Shown: positions 1 to 8,662, counted from the first letter of the stretch. The stretch: DNA of 45,339 bases from Thermoplasmatota archaeon (GCA_023381415.1 JAMCUN010000002.1:12932-58270); one strand, 5' to 3'. The notes: generated by a model not told the origin, from the sequence alone. Translations and numbers: made by a program.

Positions 1-2
1 GG

Positions 3-131
3 CAGGAGAGTAAGTCTAAGTCTGACATATTCGGCGTAAAGGAATTGGACGAATCTCTTGGCGGAGCCATGAGGAAGGGCAATGTCTACATGATTTCAGG
101 GAGATACCACAATCGCTCGCAATTGCGTTGA
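3..131 (+). pseudogene. KaiC/RadA-like ATPase remnant, N-terminal piece only
   Basis: An open frame runs in from the left edge and stops at 129-131. It reads like the region just before the Walker A loop of KaiC/RadA-type RecA-fold ATPases: FGVKELDESLGGAMRKGN, then a beta strand ending in MISG. A P-loop (GxPGxGKT) should follow MISG. Instead the frame gives RYHNRSQLR and stops. The break falls near base 100, exactly where the minus-strand remnant at 16-339 loses its own coding sense, so two truncated genes seem to be joined tail to tail. The rest of the ATPase may lie left of the window only as N-terminal sequence. The family call rests on a short motif and is moderate. Confidence 0.5.
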
Positions 132-339
132 ATTTCATTATGTCACTGACAAGATCCTCAGAAATACCGTGCAAGACTGCAACTTTTTTGCTCTCGTCCT
201 TCTTCGAAGTGACAACTAAATCGAACTTATGTACTGCCCCTGATTTACCAGTTAGTTTAACATTACTTCCCCACGTGAATTCATTGTCTAATTCGAATTG
301 CTCAGCAATTCTAGCAACATCAATGGAGTCTCCAGTCAT
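16..339 (-). pseudogene. Truncated PD-(D/E)xK-nuclease-like protein
   Basis: The ATG is at 339 on the minus strand. A TATA-like element at about 364-372 sits 25-33 bases upstream, so the gene still has a leaderless-type promoter. The first ~77 residues look like a genuine protein. GKSGAVHKFDLVV (about residues 31-43) resembles the G-x-S-G-x-x-H-x-x-D strand of restriction-endonuclease-like (Mrr/PD-(D/E)xK) domains, and SDIMKFNAIASDCGI resembles the following helix. From about base 102 the frame reads antisense to the KaiC-like remnant and ends in a Cys/Pro/Arg-rich tail with no family character. I read it as a gene cut off before its last strands. Nuclease activity is only a fold-level guess; the truncation is well supported. 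Confidence 0.5.
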
Positions 340-530
340 TACAGAAGACCAGTCCGATTGCGCATTTATATCTTTCTCTTAAATTCTTTAATTGAGGAAA
401 GGAATGAGGTATTTTGGATTATAATGGTGCAGTCGAATATTAATACAATTCCCCAAAATTGAAAGGGTGATTTTTCGCTTTCATTACAAATTGCACACCA
501 GAGAATATCTTTATTTTAGAGTTTTTCTTC

Positions 531-1367
531 CTAAGATATGATTTCCCTGAAATTCTCTATGCTTTCGATTCTGAAATCATCCATAGTTTCAGAGGTCTGG
601 TACAGTCTTACCAGCAATGGCTTTACAAGAAGGCTTGGCACATAAGCGTATGCCTGTATTCTTTCCCGTCCGTGATATTCGAGGTAGCTTCCCAAAGGAA
701 TCCTGTCCTGATCGAGGGAGGCGAGGAATGGTTCTGTCTGCAGGTCTTTCGGGACTACGCTTTCTACGGAATTTTCATCCCCAATGGTATATCTCACGTG
801 ACTGAAGGGCCGCTGGTGGGTGTTCCTCCACTCCAGGATATGTTCTTTGTCTGATGTTCCCTTAAGAGAAAATCTCACTACTGCCAGGGGGATTCTTCTA
901 TCTATGTCACACAGAATCTTCTTTAAGCCTTTGGATTTAGTTAGCTCAATTTCTGAAATGTTTGCGTCAAGGGATACTACCGACCTGAGGAGCTCGGTTG
1001 CACCTGCCAGCTCAGATGAATGGAACCTGAAGCTTGAGTAAACAGTTTCTCCCTCCGTGTAGAGTTCGCCATCTGCAAGCGTGGGTACCAACCCAACACC
1101 TTCACTTATTTTCCTTACTACTGGGCTAGAAATCTTTTCCGTAATCACTAGTGTCTTTCCCATTTTCACTGGGTTAAGGCTATCAAACAGCATCCTCTCT
1201 TCCGCTGAAGCGTCGTCAATGAAGAAAGTTGAGAAATATTCATTGTTGTGATGATATATGTTGACTGGGACAGGTTTGCGCTGCGCGATTGTTGAAAGTA
1301 CGTAGCTCTCTATCTGGAATGAAAAAACCTAGGGACTTTCAAGTTTCTTGTCTACTTCATCCAGCAT
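531..1367 (-). pseudogene. Unknown-family protein interrupted by an in-frame TAG codon
   Basis: From an ATG at 1367 the minus strand encodes MLDEVDKKLESP, then a TAG at 1329-1331. The same frame stays open for 265 more codons, to 531. Residues just after the TAG (VFSFQIESYVLSTIAQ) are protein-like and contain no ATG, GTG or TTG until the ATG at 1193, so the conventional ORF (1193-531, 220 aa) starts in mid-domain. A TATA-like TAAATAT lies about 25-33 bases upstream of 1367. The protein looks distantly homologous to the divergent neighbour at 1467-2402: both share an MLxxxxKEL-like start, an FxSxxV strand, a GxLxV...HxSxL segment and a hydrophobic strand ending VxVFS. Function is unknown. A nonsense mutation is the simplest reading; readthrough or a sequencing error are alternatives. 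Confidence 0.6.
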
Positions 1368-1466
1368 TCTGTCCTACTAATGAATCTCGGAGATATTTAG
1401 TTATTCATAAAGTGCTGTATAACCTGATTTCGATAAGTTTTAATTTAACAAGTAAATTGACTCAGG

Positions 1467-2402
1467 ATGTTGCTCAGGGACATAGAAAAGGAACTCGACA
1501 TGGAATGCAAATTGATTCTTAATAAGGATGATCGGGTTTTGAGTTTTTCAAGGGCAGAAGGAAAAACATTCCAGGCGTTCCTGGAGATAAAGGGAAATGA
1601 CAAATTTCTTTCTATCTACGTTCCCAGAGATAATCAAACATCGCACGGCAGTACCACTAGATTTCTTCAATCTGTGACGGAAAATGAAAAATATCTGATC
1701 TCGACTATTCCGATAGAGGATTCACTGTATGATCTCCTGCTAGCTATGGACATGGTCCAATCTACGACATCGCCTGATATAACAGTCGAAGAAGGTCATT
1801 TGACTGTAAGGGTATGCCTTCACCATTCGGCCTTACCTGAACTCTCTAAGGTCTTCAAAAACAACACTAGCTTGAAACATCTCGTCCGGGAACTGAACGT
1901 AGCCCCTGCATCAGGTTTCATTTCTCATCTAGAACGAAAAAATAAGGAATTCCCTCTTAAGGTCCTAGTGTTTTCAATTCCTTATTCAAACATGAAGGGA
2001 AAAGATGCCAGGCGCCTTTTGGACAAGGGCGCAATTGCTGAGCTAGCCTCCTTCGTCAATACGTCAATTCAGAAGAAGGTGCTCTTCTATACTCCTAAAA
2101 ATGTTAAGATAGATGGTATCAAGCCAATCTCCACAAAGTCGTCGATCTACGAGATGGATTTTGATGATCTTGGAGTGGATATTTTCAGCGTACTTTCGAA
2201 CTTATTCAATTCAATGAATATAAAACGATTCAAGGTATTCTTCAAAAAAGAAGGTGTGAATGTTCGGATTATAGTTATTCTCCAAAAGTACGACGCCATG
2301 AGGTTCATATCTGAAGCCTTCAGCTACTACCAAAGGTCAGATATTCCAGCCAACCTTCTTTTATCTAATGACTACGATGGGTCAGTCTGGGAAGTTTTAT
2401 AA
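1467..2402 (+). CDS. Uncharacterised 311-residue protein, homologue of its divergent neighbour
   Basis: Soluble mixed alpha/beta protein with no signal peptide, membrane segment or motif that I can assign. The ATG at 1467 lies about 20-28 bases after an AT-rich stretch (TTTTAATTTAA, about 1437-1447), which suggests a leaderless transcript. It shares a segment order with the interrupted gene on the other side of the 99-base divergent promoter region: a short N-terminal helix, a strand of the type FLSIYV, a GHLTVRVCLHHSALPELSKVF segment at about residues 110-130, and a hydrophobic strand LKVLVFSIP near 165. The last 130 residues (KVLFYTPKNVKIDG onwards) have no evident counterpart in the shorter neighbour. 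It may be a two-domain protein of a lineage-specific family. Function is not inferable. Confidence 0.75.
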   Translation: MLLRDIEKELDMECKLILNKDDRVLSFSRAEGKTFQAFLEIKGNDKFLSIYVPRDNQTSHGSTTRFLQSVTENEKYLISTIPIEDSLYDLLLAMDMVQSTTSPDITVEEGHLTVRVCLHHSALPELSKVFKNNTSLKHLVRELNVAPASGFISHLERKNKEFPLKVLVFSIPYSNMKGKDARRLLDKGAIAELASFVNTSIQKKVLFYTPKNVKIDGIKPISTKSSIYEMDFDDLGVDIFSVLSNLFNSMNIKRFKVFFKKEGVNVRIIVILQKYDAMRFISEAFSYYQRSDIPANLLLSNDYDGSVWEVL

Positions 2403-2714
2403 TCATTGGTCTAAACAATCTATTACTTGATATTTCCGAAGATCTGCCGTTGACTAAACTTTGACACTCAGAAGGTGACTCTCATCTGGAATTGAATTTA
2501 GTGAATCCTCCGTCAGGGAATTTTGAGGGTCGAAACAGAAAAATATCATTTAATATCTCGCATTATTATATTTAAGGAAATCTCATTTATCTAGTAATTA
2601 AAGTTGTTACATTTCATTAACTTAGTATGGGATAATGTTTGATTGATACCGACTCAACTACTCCTTTTTTGGCCCAAGGGAAAATATTTATTTTAGGCCT
2701 AAGATAGACACAAA
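2403..2714. other. Intergenic region, no gene seen
   Basis: These 312 bases are A/T-rich with stops in all frames. The only feature I can support is a TATA-like AAATATTTATTTTA at about 2683-2696, about 25 bases before the acetyltransferase ATG at 2715. Confidence 0.6.
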
Positions 2715-3182
2715 ATGACTAGATTTTCTTTATCGTACGGGGGTATTGAGCATTTGGACTTGCTTACAGATCATCGATTGGAGATGTGGAAGGAAATACA
2801 TCCAGATATGGTTGATCAGGTAGAAAATTCTAGGGAATCTACCAGGAAATGGATACAGTCAAAATTGCATAACGGTTCAATGGTGGCAATGATTGTCGAG
2901 GAATGGAACGGTTCGGTAGCAGGTTCAGGGTGTATTCTCATAAAGGAGGACCAGCCAAGACCAGGAAGCAATATGCTGAATTTTCCTTACCTACTTTCAA
3001 TGTACACTTTGCCTGACTACAGGAATATGGGCGTGGCTACGATTATAGTGAAAGAGGCAATTAAATGGAGCATAGAGAAGGGGTACGACAGAATATCACT
3101 ACATGCATCCCGCTATGGAAGAGCCCTTTACGAACGCTTTGGATTCGAGCAAACCAATGAGATGCGTTTAAAATTGAAATGA
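2715..3182 (+). CDS. GNAT-family N-acetyltransferase
   Basis: A 155-residue single-domain protein of the GCN5-related acetyltransferase fold, predicted to move an acetyl group from acetyl-CoA to an unidentified amine. The acetyl-CoA loop is visible as YRNMGVATIIVKEAI (about residues 102-116; the usual pattern is Q/R-x-x-G-x-G/A). It is followed by the typical C-terminal segment, with strand DRISLHAS and motif YGRALYERFGFEQ. N-terminal helices carry DHRLEMWKEIHPD. Length is normal for the family. A TATA-like element 20-30 bases upstream and no Shine-Dalgarno suggest a leaderless monocistronic transcript. Substrate cannot be inferred from context. Confidence 0.85.
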   Translation: MTRFSLSYGGIEHLDLLTDHRLEMWKEIHPDMVDQVENSRESTRKWIQSKLHNGSMVAMIVEEWNGSVAGSGCILIKEDQPRPGSNMLNFPYLLSMYTLPDYRNMGVATIIVKEAIKWSIEKGYDRISLHASRYGRALYERFGFEQTNEMRLKLK

Positions 3183-3414
3183 GTCCCCGTAAATGGCCTA
3201 GGGAGGGTATGAGGCTAAAGTTTGCTTTTTGCTTAATTGAATATGGAACACGCTTGCCATCATCTCAATGTTAAGGAATCTCGATTATTATATATCGTCA
3301 GTAACAATACTTAGCTTATTACTTCATGAAATATCCTAAACTAATTGAAAGAAGGAATCTTAGTAGTTATTTTAATCTTTAAGGCCATTACGTCCCAATA
3401 ATTCGGTGAGCTAA

Positions 3415-4134
3415 ATGTCTATAGATAAGGAAGAGATAAGTCATCTGATTAAGGAGAATCTGAATCATACCTGCCCTGGTTCGGTTGAAACTTGTGTCAA
3501 GATCACTGCTATTGCGGACCTTCCTTCGCGGTTTGGAAACTTTCAAGTAGTAGCGTTTCAGAACGACTTTGACCATAAGGATCACGCTGCCATAGTGCAC
3601 GGGGATATCTTCGAAAGAGAGAATGTCCCTGTCAGGATACATTCAGAATGTTTGACCGGTGATGCGCTTGGCTCGTTGAGATGCGATTGCAGAGATCAGC
3701 TGGAAGCCTCAATGAAAATGATTGGTGAAATGGAATTCGGCGTGCTACTCTATCTTAGGCAGGAAGGCAGGGGAATAGGTTTTGCAAACAAGATAAAGGC
3801 CTATCAGTTACAGGATAGTGGATTTGATACGTTCGAGGCCAACAAGGTCTTGGGCTTCAGAGATGACGAGAGAGACTATGCAATTGCAGCTCATATGCTT
3901 AAGTCCCTACACGTCAAATCGATCAGGCTGATGTCTAACAATCCCCTGAAGATAGAGGATCTGAAGTTTCATGGCGTGAAAATTACTGGGAGAATACCCC
4001 TAATAATTCCGCCTAACGAACACAACTCCTTTTACCTTGAGACCAAAAAGAATAAGGGAGGTCACATGCTTGACAAGAATGAAGAGGAGAATTTCATCGA
4101 ACAGGAAGATGACCTGGTTAACTACAAGCTGTGA
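3415..4134 (+). CDS. ribA: GTP cyclohydrolase II (RibA type)
   Basis: Predicted to open the GTP ring, releasing formate and pyrophosphate, to give 2,5-diamino-6-ribosylamino-pyrimidinone 5'-phosphate, the first step of riboflavin synthesis. Family hallmarks are clear. RIHSECLTGDALGSLRCDC (residues 74-92) holds the three zinc cysteines C79, C90 and C92. LRQEGRGIGFANKIKAY (114-130) is the GTP-binding segment. DTFEANKVLGF (138-148) and SNNPLKI (174-180) follow. The extra 30 C-terminal residues are acidic and look disordered. Many archaea use the unrelated GTP cyclohydrolase III, so the RibA-type enzyme is worth noting. A riboflavin kinase with a fused HTH (ribK) lies at 26234-26908; family knowledge makes it a plausible regulator. 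Confidence 0.9.
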   Translation: MSIDKEEISHLIKENLNHTCPGSVETCVKITAIADLPSRFGNFQVVAFQNDFDHKDHAAIVHGDIFERENVPVRIHSECLTGDALGSLRCDCRDQLEASMKMIGEMEFGVLLYLRQEGRGIGFANKIKAYQLQDSGFDTFEANKVLGFRDDERDYAIAAHMLKSLHVKSIRLMSNNPLKIEDLKFHGVKITGRIPLIIPPNEHNSFYLETKKNKGGHMLDKNEEENFIEQEDDLVNYKL

Positions 4135-4136
4135 TC

Positions 4137-4153
4137 CCTTCGAGTTTCGAAGG
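4137..4153 (+). terminator. Hairpin after ribA
   Basis: Perfect 7-bp inverted repeat: CCTTCGA (4137-4143), loop GTT, TCGAAGG (4147-4153), starting three bases after the ribA stop codon. There is no strong T tract directly behind it. It may mark the 3' end of the message or stabilise it. Confidence 0.5.
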
Positions 4154-4241
4154 TGTATTCATTTAGAAATGAGAGTTAAATTAAATGAATTAATTAGTCA
4201 ATAATATTCCATTACTTTAGAGATCGACCTCCAATGATGAC

Positions 4242-4259
4242 GTATAACCACAGTTATAC
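4242..4259. repeat. Short inverted repeat near the 3' end of the unknown minus-strand gene
   Basis: GTATAAC (4242-4248), CACA, GTTATAC (4253-4259): a perfect 7-bp inverted repeat 16 bases beyond the stop of the minus-strand gene 4275-4925. The position suits a transcription end signal for that gene. Being AT-rich, it would be a weak hairpin. Confidence 0.35.
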
Positions 4260-4274
4260 ATCACAATTACCAGT

Positions 4275-4925
4275 TCAACTGCAGGCATCATCCTTTTCGC
4301 TATCAGTGTTGATGCCTTCAGTATATCTTATGAAGAGAGGAGGCGATGTCTGTTCAATGGAAAAAAGAGGGTCCCAGGCTATGCTATCTAGATCGACAAC
4401 CACCTGTTTGCCCATGTCCCACAGCTGGGTCTCGTAGTATTCCGATTCTATTCTAAGTCGCGCCTCAAGGAAATCAGTTGAAAACCATTCTCTTCCAGCG
4501 AGGTCAACGATTACCCTCTCTGCCAAGGAGAATAGGGGATTCTTCATGGTCATCCTTCTGCAGTTAGTAACTTCCCTGTCCACCAGCACTATTTTCAAGT
4601 CAGCATTCCTACGGAGGAACTTAGAAGTTACGCCTGGCTGATTTCGTTCTATTGACTTGAAGTCAATATACGCGCAGTAAACCCTCTCTCCATGAAACCA
4701 AAAGCAAACTGTGGGAACGAAAGGAACGGCAGAATTCGTGACAGGTACTCGCAGGGTCCTGATCTCTATCTTTGGCACCTGTTGGATTGCAGCTATATAT
4801 GGAGGGCTGTCCCATAACAAGGCATGTGGTGAGGGCTCAATGTCCTCGAACATATAACCAAATTCAAACGACACACCATAAGGCCTGTGCCGTATGAGAC
4901 TCTGCAACGTCTCTCTCATCAGCAT
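4275..4925 (-). CDS. Uncharacterised 216-residue protein
   Basis: Not recognised. The ATG at 4925 lies about 20-28 bases after a TATA-like TTTATATTTG (about 4944-4953), again leaderless in style. The protein is soluble and rich in Arg, Trp and Phe. Segments that look like structured core are VCFWFHGERVYCAYIDFKSI (about residues 73-92), KIVLVDREVTNCRRM (about 111-125) and a C-terminal strand KQVVVDLDSIAWDPLF. Two of its three cysteines fall within the VCFWFHGERVYC strand pair. No signal peptide or membrane helix. It stands alone between ribA and a long empty region, so context gives no clue. Confidence 0.65.
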   Translation of the reverse strand: MLMRETLQSLIRHRPYGVSFEFGYMFEDIEPSPHALLWDSPPYIAAIQQVPKIEIRTLRVPVTNSAVPFVPTVCFWFHGERVYCAYIDFKSIERNQPGVTSKFLRRNADLKIVLVDREVTNCRRMTMKNPLFSLAERVIVDLAGREWFSTDFLEARLRIESEYYETQLWDMGKQVVVDLDSIAWDPLFSIEQTSPPLFIRYTEGINTDSEKDDACS

Positions 4926-5631
4926 CAGGTACTCAGTTTATCAAATATAAACATTTAGTTACATTGAAAATCTTAAGCATTTTACTAAAAGTTGTTGTTT
5001 TTATTCGGTAACAATTTAAAAATCAAAATACGGGACAAAACTGACCCGCAGGGAAATAATGTATTCATAAGTGAATAAATAGCCCAAAATTCATCTTAAT
5101 GTATTCGTGCGACCTACGGACAGTCCGGGAAATAAATTTTAAGAGTCAGGCTACCTATAAATGAGCTGGTGTTTGCAGAACAGAGTGTAGTCCGATATGA
5201 ACATATCAACGTCTCCTCTGGTAGACAACAATCGTCTTTTCCGGAATTATCTCATATTTCCGGAAAGTAAAGTGTTCTTCTCTCATAATTCACCTTAAAT
5301 CCCTCAAGAATATATTGCTCAAGGCAGACTGATTATTCATTATAATAAGTTAAGTTATCTCGTTTACCTGATATCTAATTAGCCTAATTACATATTTATC
5401 GAAATATATTCTAGGTGTTTACCAATAATTGTAGTAATAGAAGGAATCTGGATATCCCGACTTACATCAGAAGATCGGCAGTCAAATTATTGGTTCTGAA
5501 GTCACAATTGTGATAGGCATCTCATTCAGCTGAATTTTGCCAGGAGATCTATATGGGAAAATCGGGATTGCGGAGTATCCGGATGAGCTAGTGCGAAATT
5601 TGATTGAATGACCTATGGTCCCTTTAGTCCT
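4926..5631. other. 706-base region without a recognisable gene
   Basis: A/T-rich with frequent stops on both strands. I found no tRNA-like cloverleaf, no 5S rRNA-like GC-rich block and no protein homology. It contains the promoter of the minus-strand gene at its left end and the paired TTCCGGAA palindromes at 5239-5265. It could be decayed genes, a large regulatory region, or house an unrecognised small RNA. Confidence 0.6.
5239..5265. promoter_or_regulatory. Two TTCCGGAA palindromes 19 bases apart
   Basis: TTCCGGAA occurs at 5239-5246 and again at 5258-5265, flanked by extra T and A. The spacing is about two helical turns, placing both dyads on the same DNA face, as for a cooperative dimer-binding operator. 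No gene starts within 300 bases on either strand, so the target is unclear. Chance occurrence in this AT-rich stretch is unlikely but possible. Confidence 0.3.
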
Positions 5632-6477
5632 TCACCTAGATTTCGATATGTCTCTCATCATGTTCCACTGTTCTTCTGTCAGCGCGGCCAGCCCATTGAA
5701 TTCTCCAGCACCCTTCAACCATTCTCCTCCATCTATGGTTATAACCTCTCCATTAATGAAAGAGGCCTCTTCTGAAATCAGGTACGCCGCCAGGTTTGAT
5801 AATTCTTCCATTTTACCGACCCTCCCGAGTGGAACTCTGTCCTTCAGCATTTCTTCCATTCCTTCCAGCGGGAATAAGTTCTTCTGGGTTGCAGGCGTGG
5901 GGAAGATTCCTGGTGCGATGGCAACATGCCTAATGCCGTATTTTGCCCATTCAACTGCGAGGGACCTTACAACCGCAAGCACTCCAGCCTTTGCTGCAGC
6001 CGACGGGACCACATAAGCAGATCCTGTCCATGCGTAGGGTGTTACAATATCAAGAACAACCCCTTTTTGTCCCGATTTGATCCACCTTCTTCCAACTTCA
6101 ATAGTCATGTACAAGGTACCATGTAATACTATATTCAACACCGAATCCACAGCGTGTGCCGAAAGTTTTTCCGTCGGATACGCGAAATTTCCAGCTGCAT
6201 TATTGACAAGGACATCAATTTGCTGAAATTCCTTTTCGAAGTAATCTACCGCCTCCCTTATTTGCTCCGGGTCTCTCACGTCGCACTTGTGGTAAATGAT
6301 ACTGATGCCGTTTGACGTCAGCTCTTGAGCTGTTTCTTTTAGTACTTCCTCTCTTCTTCCCAGGATCGCTATCTTGGCACCGAGGGAACCGAACCTCTTT
6401 GCCATGCCTTTCCCTATGCCAGTTCCTCCGCCAGTTATCAGTACCTGTTTATCTCTAAGAAGGTCGTCTCTGAACAT
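5632..6477 (-). CDS. Short-chain dehydrogenase, 2,4-dienoyl-CoA reductase-like
   Basis: Rossmann-fold NAD(P)H-dependent reductase. The cofactor loop is TGGGTGIGKGMA, and VLVNNAAGNF is the NNAG-type motif. The active-site region YVVPSAAAKAGV lacks the usual Y-x-x-x-K spacing: Ser sits four residues before Lys. This layout, followed by LAVEWAKYGIRHVAIAPG, matches 2,4-dienoyl-CoA reductases (DECR type), which place their tyrosine elsewhere, so the family is probably unsaturated-acyl-CoA reduction. I chose ATG 6477 (MFRDDLLRDK) because it begins just before the first strand; the ATG at 6537 would add 20 residues of non-family sequence. It lies just downstream of the copper ATPase on the same strand and may be read from that operon. 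Confidence 0.8.
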   Translation of the reverse strand: MFRDDLLRDKQVLITGGGTGIGKGMAKRFGSLGAKIAILGRREEVLKETAQELTSNGISIIYHKCDVRDPEQIREAVDYFEKEFQQIDVLVNNAAGNFAYPTEKLSAHAVDSVLNIVLHGTLYMTIEVGRRWIKSGQKGVVLDIVTPYAWTGSAYVVPSAAAKAGVLAVVRSLAVEWAKYGIRHVAIAPGIFPTPATQKNLFPLEGMEEMLKDRVPLGRVGKMEELSNLAAYLISEEASFINGEVITIDGGEWLKGAGEFNGLAALTEEQWNMMRDISKSR

Positions 6478-6565
6478 GTTTTTATAACGAAGGGCAGGTA
6501 ATAAGAGTAGCGAATGCTCTTGCGTCTCATTCAACAAAATCCGCTTTGTAGCAAGATGAGTGTTA

Positions 6566-8650
6566 TCAAGGGTTTCCAGGCAAACCGGAAGAAGCTCCTT
6601 TCCAGGCCCTATCTATTATTCCGTTGAGTGTCAGCGAGTTGAGAACAACAGATGTAGAACTGAGTCCCATTGCCAGGGCAGAAAGCATAGGAAGGATAGT
6701 GTAAATGGAGAATCCAAGGGAGGGTACTAAGACTCCTCCTGCAACAGGTATCAAAACTGAGTTGTAGCCTACCGCCCAGGCTATATTCTGCTTTATTTTA
6801 GAAACTGTCTTCAGTCCCAGTATCCTGACCATAACCAGCTGCCTCAGATCGTTGCTAAGGAGAATTATGTCTCCACTCTCCCTCGCAACATCCGACCCAG
6901 ACCCCATTGCGATTCCCACATCGGCTGTCTCCAGCGCTATGCTATCATTGATTCCATCGCCGACAAACATCACGTAATCCCCTTTCTCCTGGTAATCAAT
7001 AACAATTTTCGATTTATCTTCAGGCATAGCCTCAGAAAAAACATCATCGATTCGAAGCATTTCTGCTATCCTCTTTCCCTCACTTTTGGAATCACCGGTG
7101 ACAATCGCAGTCCTGATGCCCATCTCCCTAAATTTCGATATCACCCAGGGTGCATTATCCCTCAGTTTGTAGGACATTGCGATGGTCCCGATCTCCTCCC
7201 CATCTGACATCACAGATATGGTGGAGGACCCGCCCTTAGTAGAACGCTTAATTCTTACTTCCCTTCCATCAACTCTTCCCATAATTCCAGTTCCTGGAAG
7301 CTCTTCAATGCCTTCCCCTTTCCTTGCCGCAAGATTCTTCTTCCGTGCCTCTTGGCATATTGCCCTTGCAATTGGGTGATTAGAGTAAGATTCTACGGAA
7401 TAGGCGAGCAGAAGCACCTCGTCCCTAGTGTGGTTCCCATGTGCCGTTATATCAGATATGATAGGCACAGGTTCAGTGAGCGTTCCAGTCTTGTCGAAAA
7501 TGACCCTTGAGACCTTTGAAAGTCTGTCCAGAGAACTTGGATTCTTGATTACGATCCCATTTCTAGAGGCGTGGCTGGAAGATATGAGCAGTGTGATGGG
7601 TCCAGCAAGGCCGATGGCACACGGACATGCTATGACCACAACTGAAACGAAGGCGAGGATTGAGATCTCCACTGGAATCGTGCTTCCAATGCTCCTCAGG
7701 TAAAAATACCAGAAGAGGCTGGACGCAGTTGCCGCAGCCAGAACGATCGGTACGAACACAGATGAAAATACATCAGCAATCTTCTGGACCTTTGCTCTAC
7801 CAGATACTGCTCTCTGAATCAGCTCATAAATTTGATTGACGGTGCTGTCCTTGCCTATCCTACCGACCTCTACAGTCAATGCTCCGTTCAGGTTCAGGGT
7901 TCCAGATGTGACTGGACTCCCCTCCACCTTCAGTACCGGTTCCTGCTCACCGGTAAGCATTGATTCATCAACCTCACTCTTGCCTCCACGAACTGTCCCA
8001 TCTGCGGGAATGATTTCTCCTGCCTTTACCAATATCCTGTCTCCCTTTCTTATTTCGTCAGTTTGCCTTACGGTTGTGTTTCCTCCTTCATCAATAAGAA
8101 GGACGGTCTGCGGAAGTAATGAAACAAGGCGTCCTGCTGCCCTGTTTGCCCTTGCCTTGGTCAGGCCCTCCGTGTAGGCACCAGTGAGTATGAGAGTAAT
8201 TATGAACGCGGATGCATCAAAGAAGACTTCCTGACCGTGTGAGCTGAATTTTAAGGTCACATATGTGGAATAAACGAATGCAGTAACGGTCCCTAGGGAG
8301 ACAAGAACATCCATGTTTCCCATTCTACCTCTGATCGCATGGTATGCGCCTCTGTAGAATCCGAATCCAGAATACAACTGAACAGGCAAAGCTAGGATCA
8401 ACAGGATAACGTTCCTTGTCAAGAACCCAATGGAGAAATTGCTGGAGAGCGAATATGTGAGTACTATTATCGGTATAGAAAGCGCCCAGGCCACCGCAAG
8501 TCTACGCTTGAGTATCGCACTCTCAGTCTCTGGAGATTCAAACCTTTCCTGGCATGTCTTTGAACAGAAATAATAGGTCTGGCCGTCTACGATTGAATGT
8601 AAGGATCCCTCCTCTGGAACGAACATTCCACATACCGGATCTGTAGGCAT
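6566..8650 (-). CDS. copA: Copper-exporting P1B-type ATPase with N-terminal YHS domain
   Basis: Integral membrane pump of 694 residues that should expel Cu+ at the expense of ATP. A cysteine-bearing YHS/TRASH-like domain (PVCGMF at 5-10, YYFCSKTCQERF at 26-37) replaces the common HMA domain. Then come the actuator loop (TGE at 233-235), CPC in the sixth membrane helix (342-344), the phosphorylation site DKTGT (D386), HP (425-426) and GDGINDS (565-571). NIAWAVGYN (622-630) and MGLSS (661-665), in the last two helices, match the Cu+-specific P1B-1 subgroup. A 46-residue YHS protein lies 12 bases upstream, with a divergent TRASH regulator beyond. This is the copper-resistance arrangement known in acidophilic archaea such as Ferroplasma and Sulfolobus. 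Confidence 0.93.
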   Translation of the reverse strand: MPTDPVCGMFVPEEGSLHSIVDGQTYYFCSKTCQERFESPETESAILKRRLAVAWALSIPIIVLTYSLSSNFSIGFLTRNVILLILALPVQLYSGFGFYRGAYHAIRGRMGNMDVLVSLGTVTAFVYSTYVTLKFSSHGQEVFFDASAFIITLILTGAYTEGLTKARANRAAGRLVSLLPQTVLLIDEGGNTTVRQTDEIRKGDRILVKAGEIIPADGTVRGGKSEVDESMLTGEQEPVLKVEGSPVTSGTLNLNGALTVEVGRIGKDSTVNQIYELIQRAVSGRAKVQKIADVFSSVFVPIVLAAATASSLFWYFYLRSIGSTIPVEISILAFVSVVVIACPCAIGLAGPITLLISSSHASRNGIVIKNPSSLDRLSKVSRVIFDKTGTLTEPVPIISDITAHGNHTRDEVLLLAYSVESYSNHPIARAICQEARKKNLAARKGEGIEELPGTGIMGRVDGREVRIKRSTKGGSSTISVMSDGEEIGTIAMSYKLRDNAPWVISKFREMGIRTAIVTGDSKSEGKRIAEMLRIDDVFSEAMPEDKSKIVIDYQEKGDYVMFVGDGINDSIALETADVGIAMGSGSDVARESGDIILLSNDLRQLVMVRILGLKTVSKIKQNIAWAVGYNSVLIPVAGGVLVPSLGFSIYTILPMLSALAMGLSSTSVVLNSLTLNGIIDRAWKGASSGLPGNP

Positions 8651-8662
8651 GGCCCGGTCGCT

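Noticed and set aside
6479-6487. TATAAAAA-like sequence just before the SDR ATG
   Set aside because: It is only a few bases from the ATG at 6477, so a start 25 bases downstream would fall inside the gene. It is not a believable promoter for that start.
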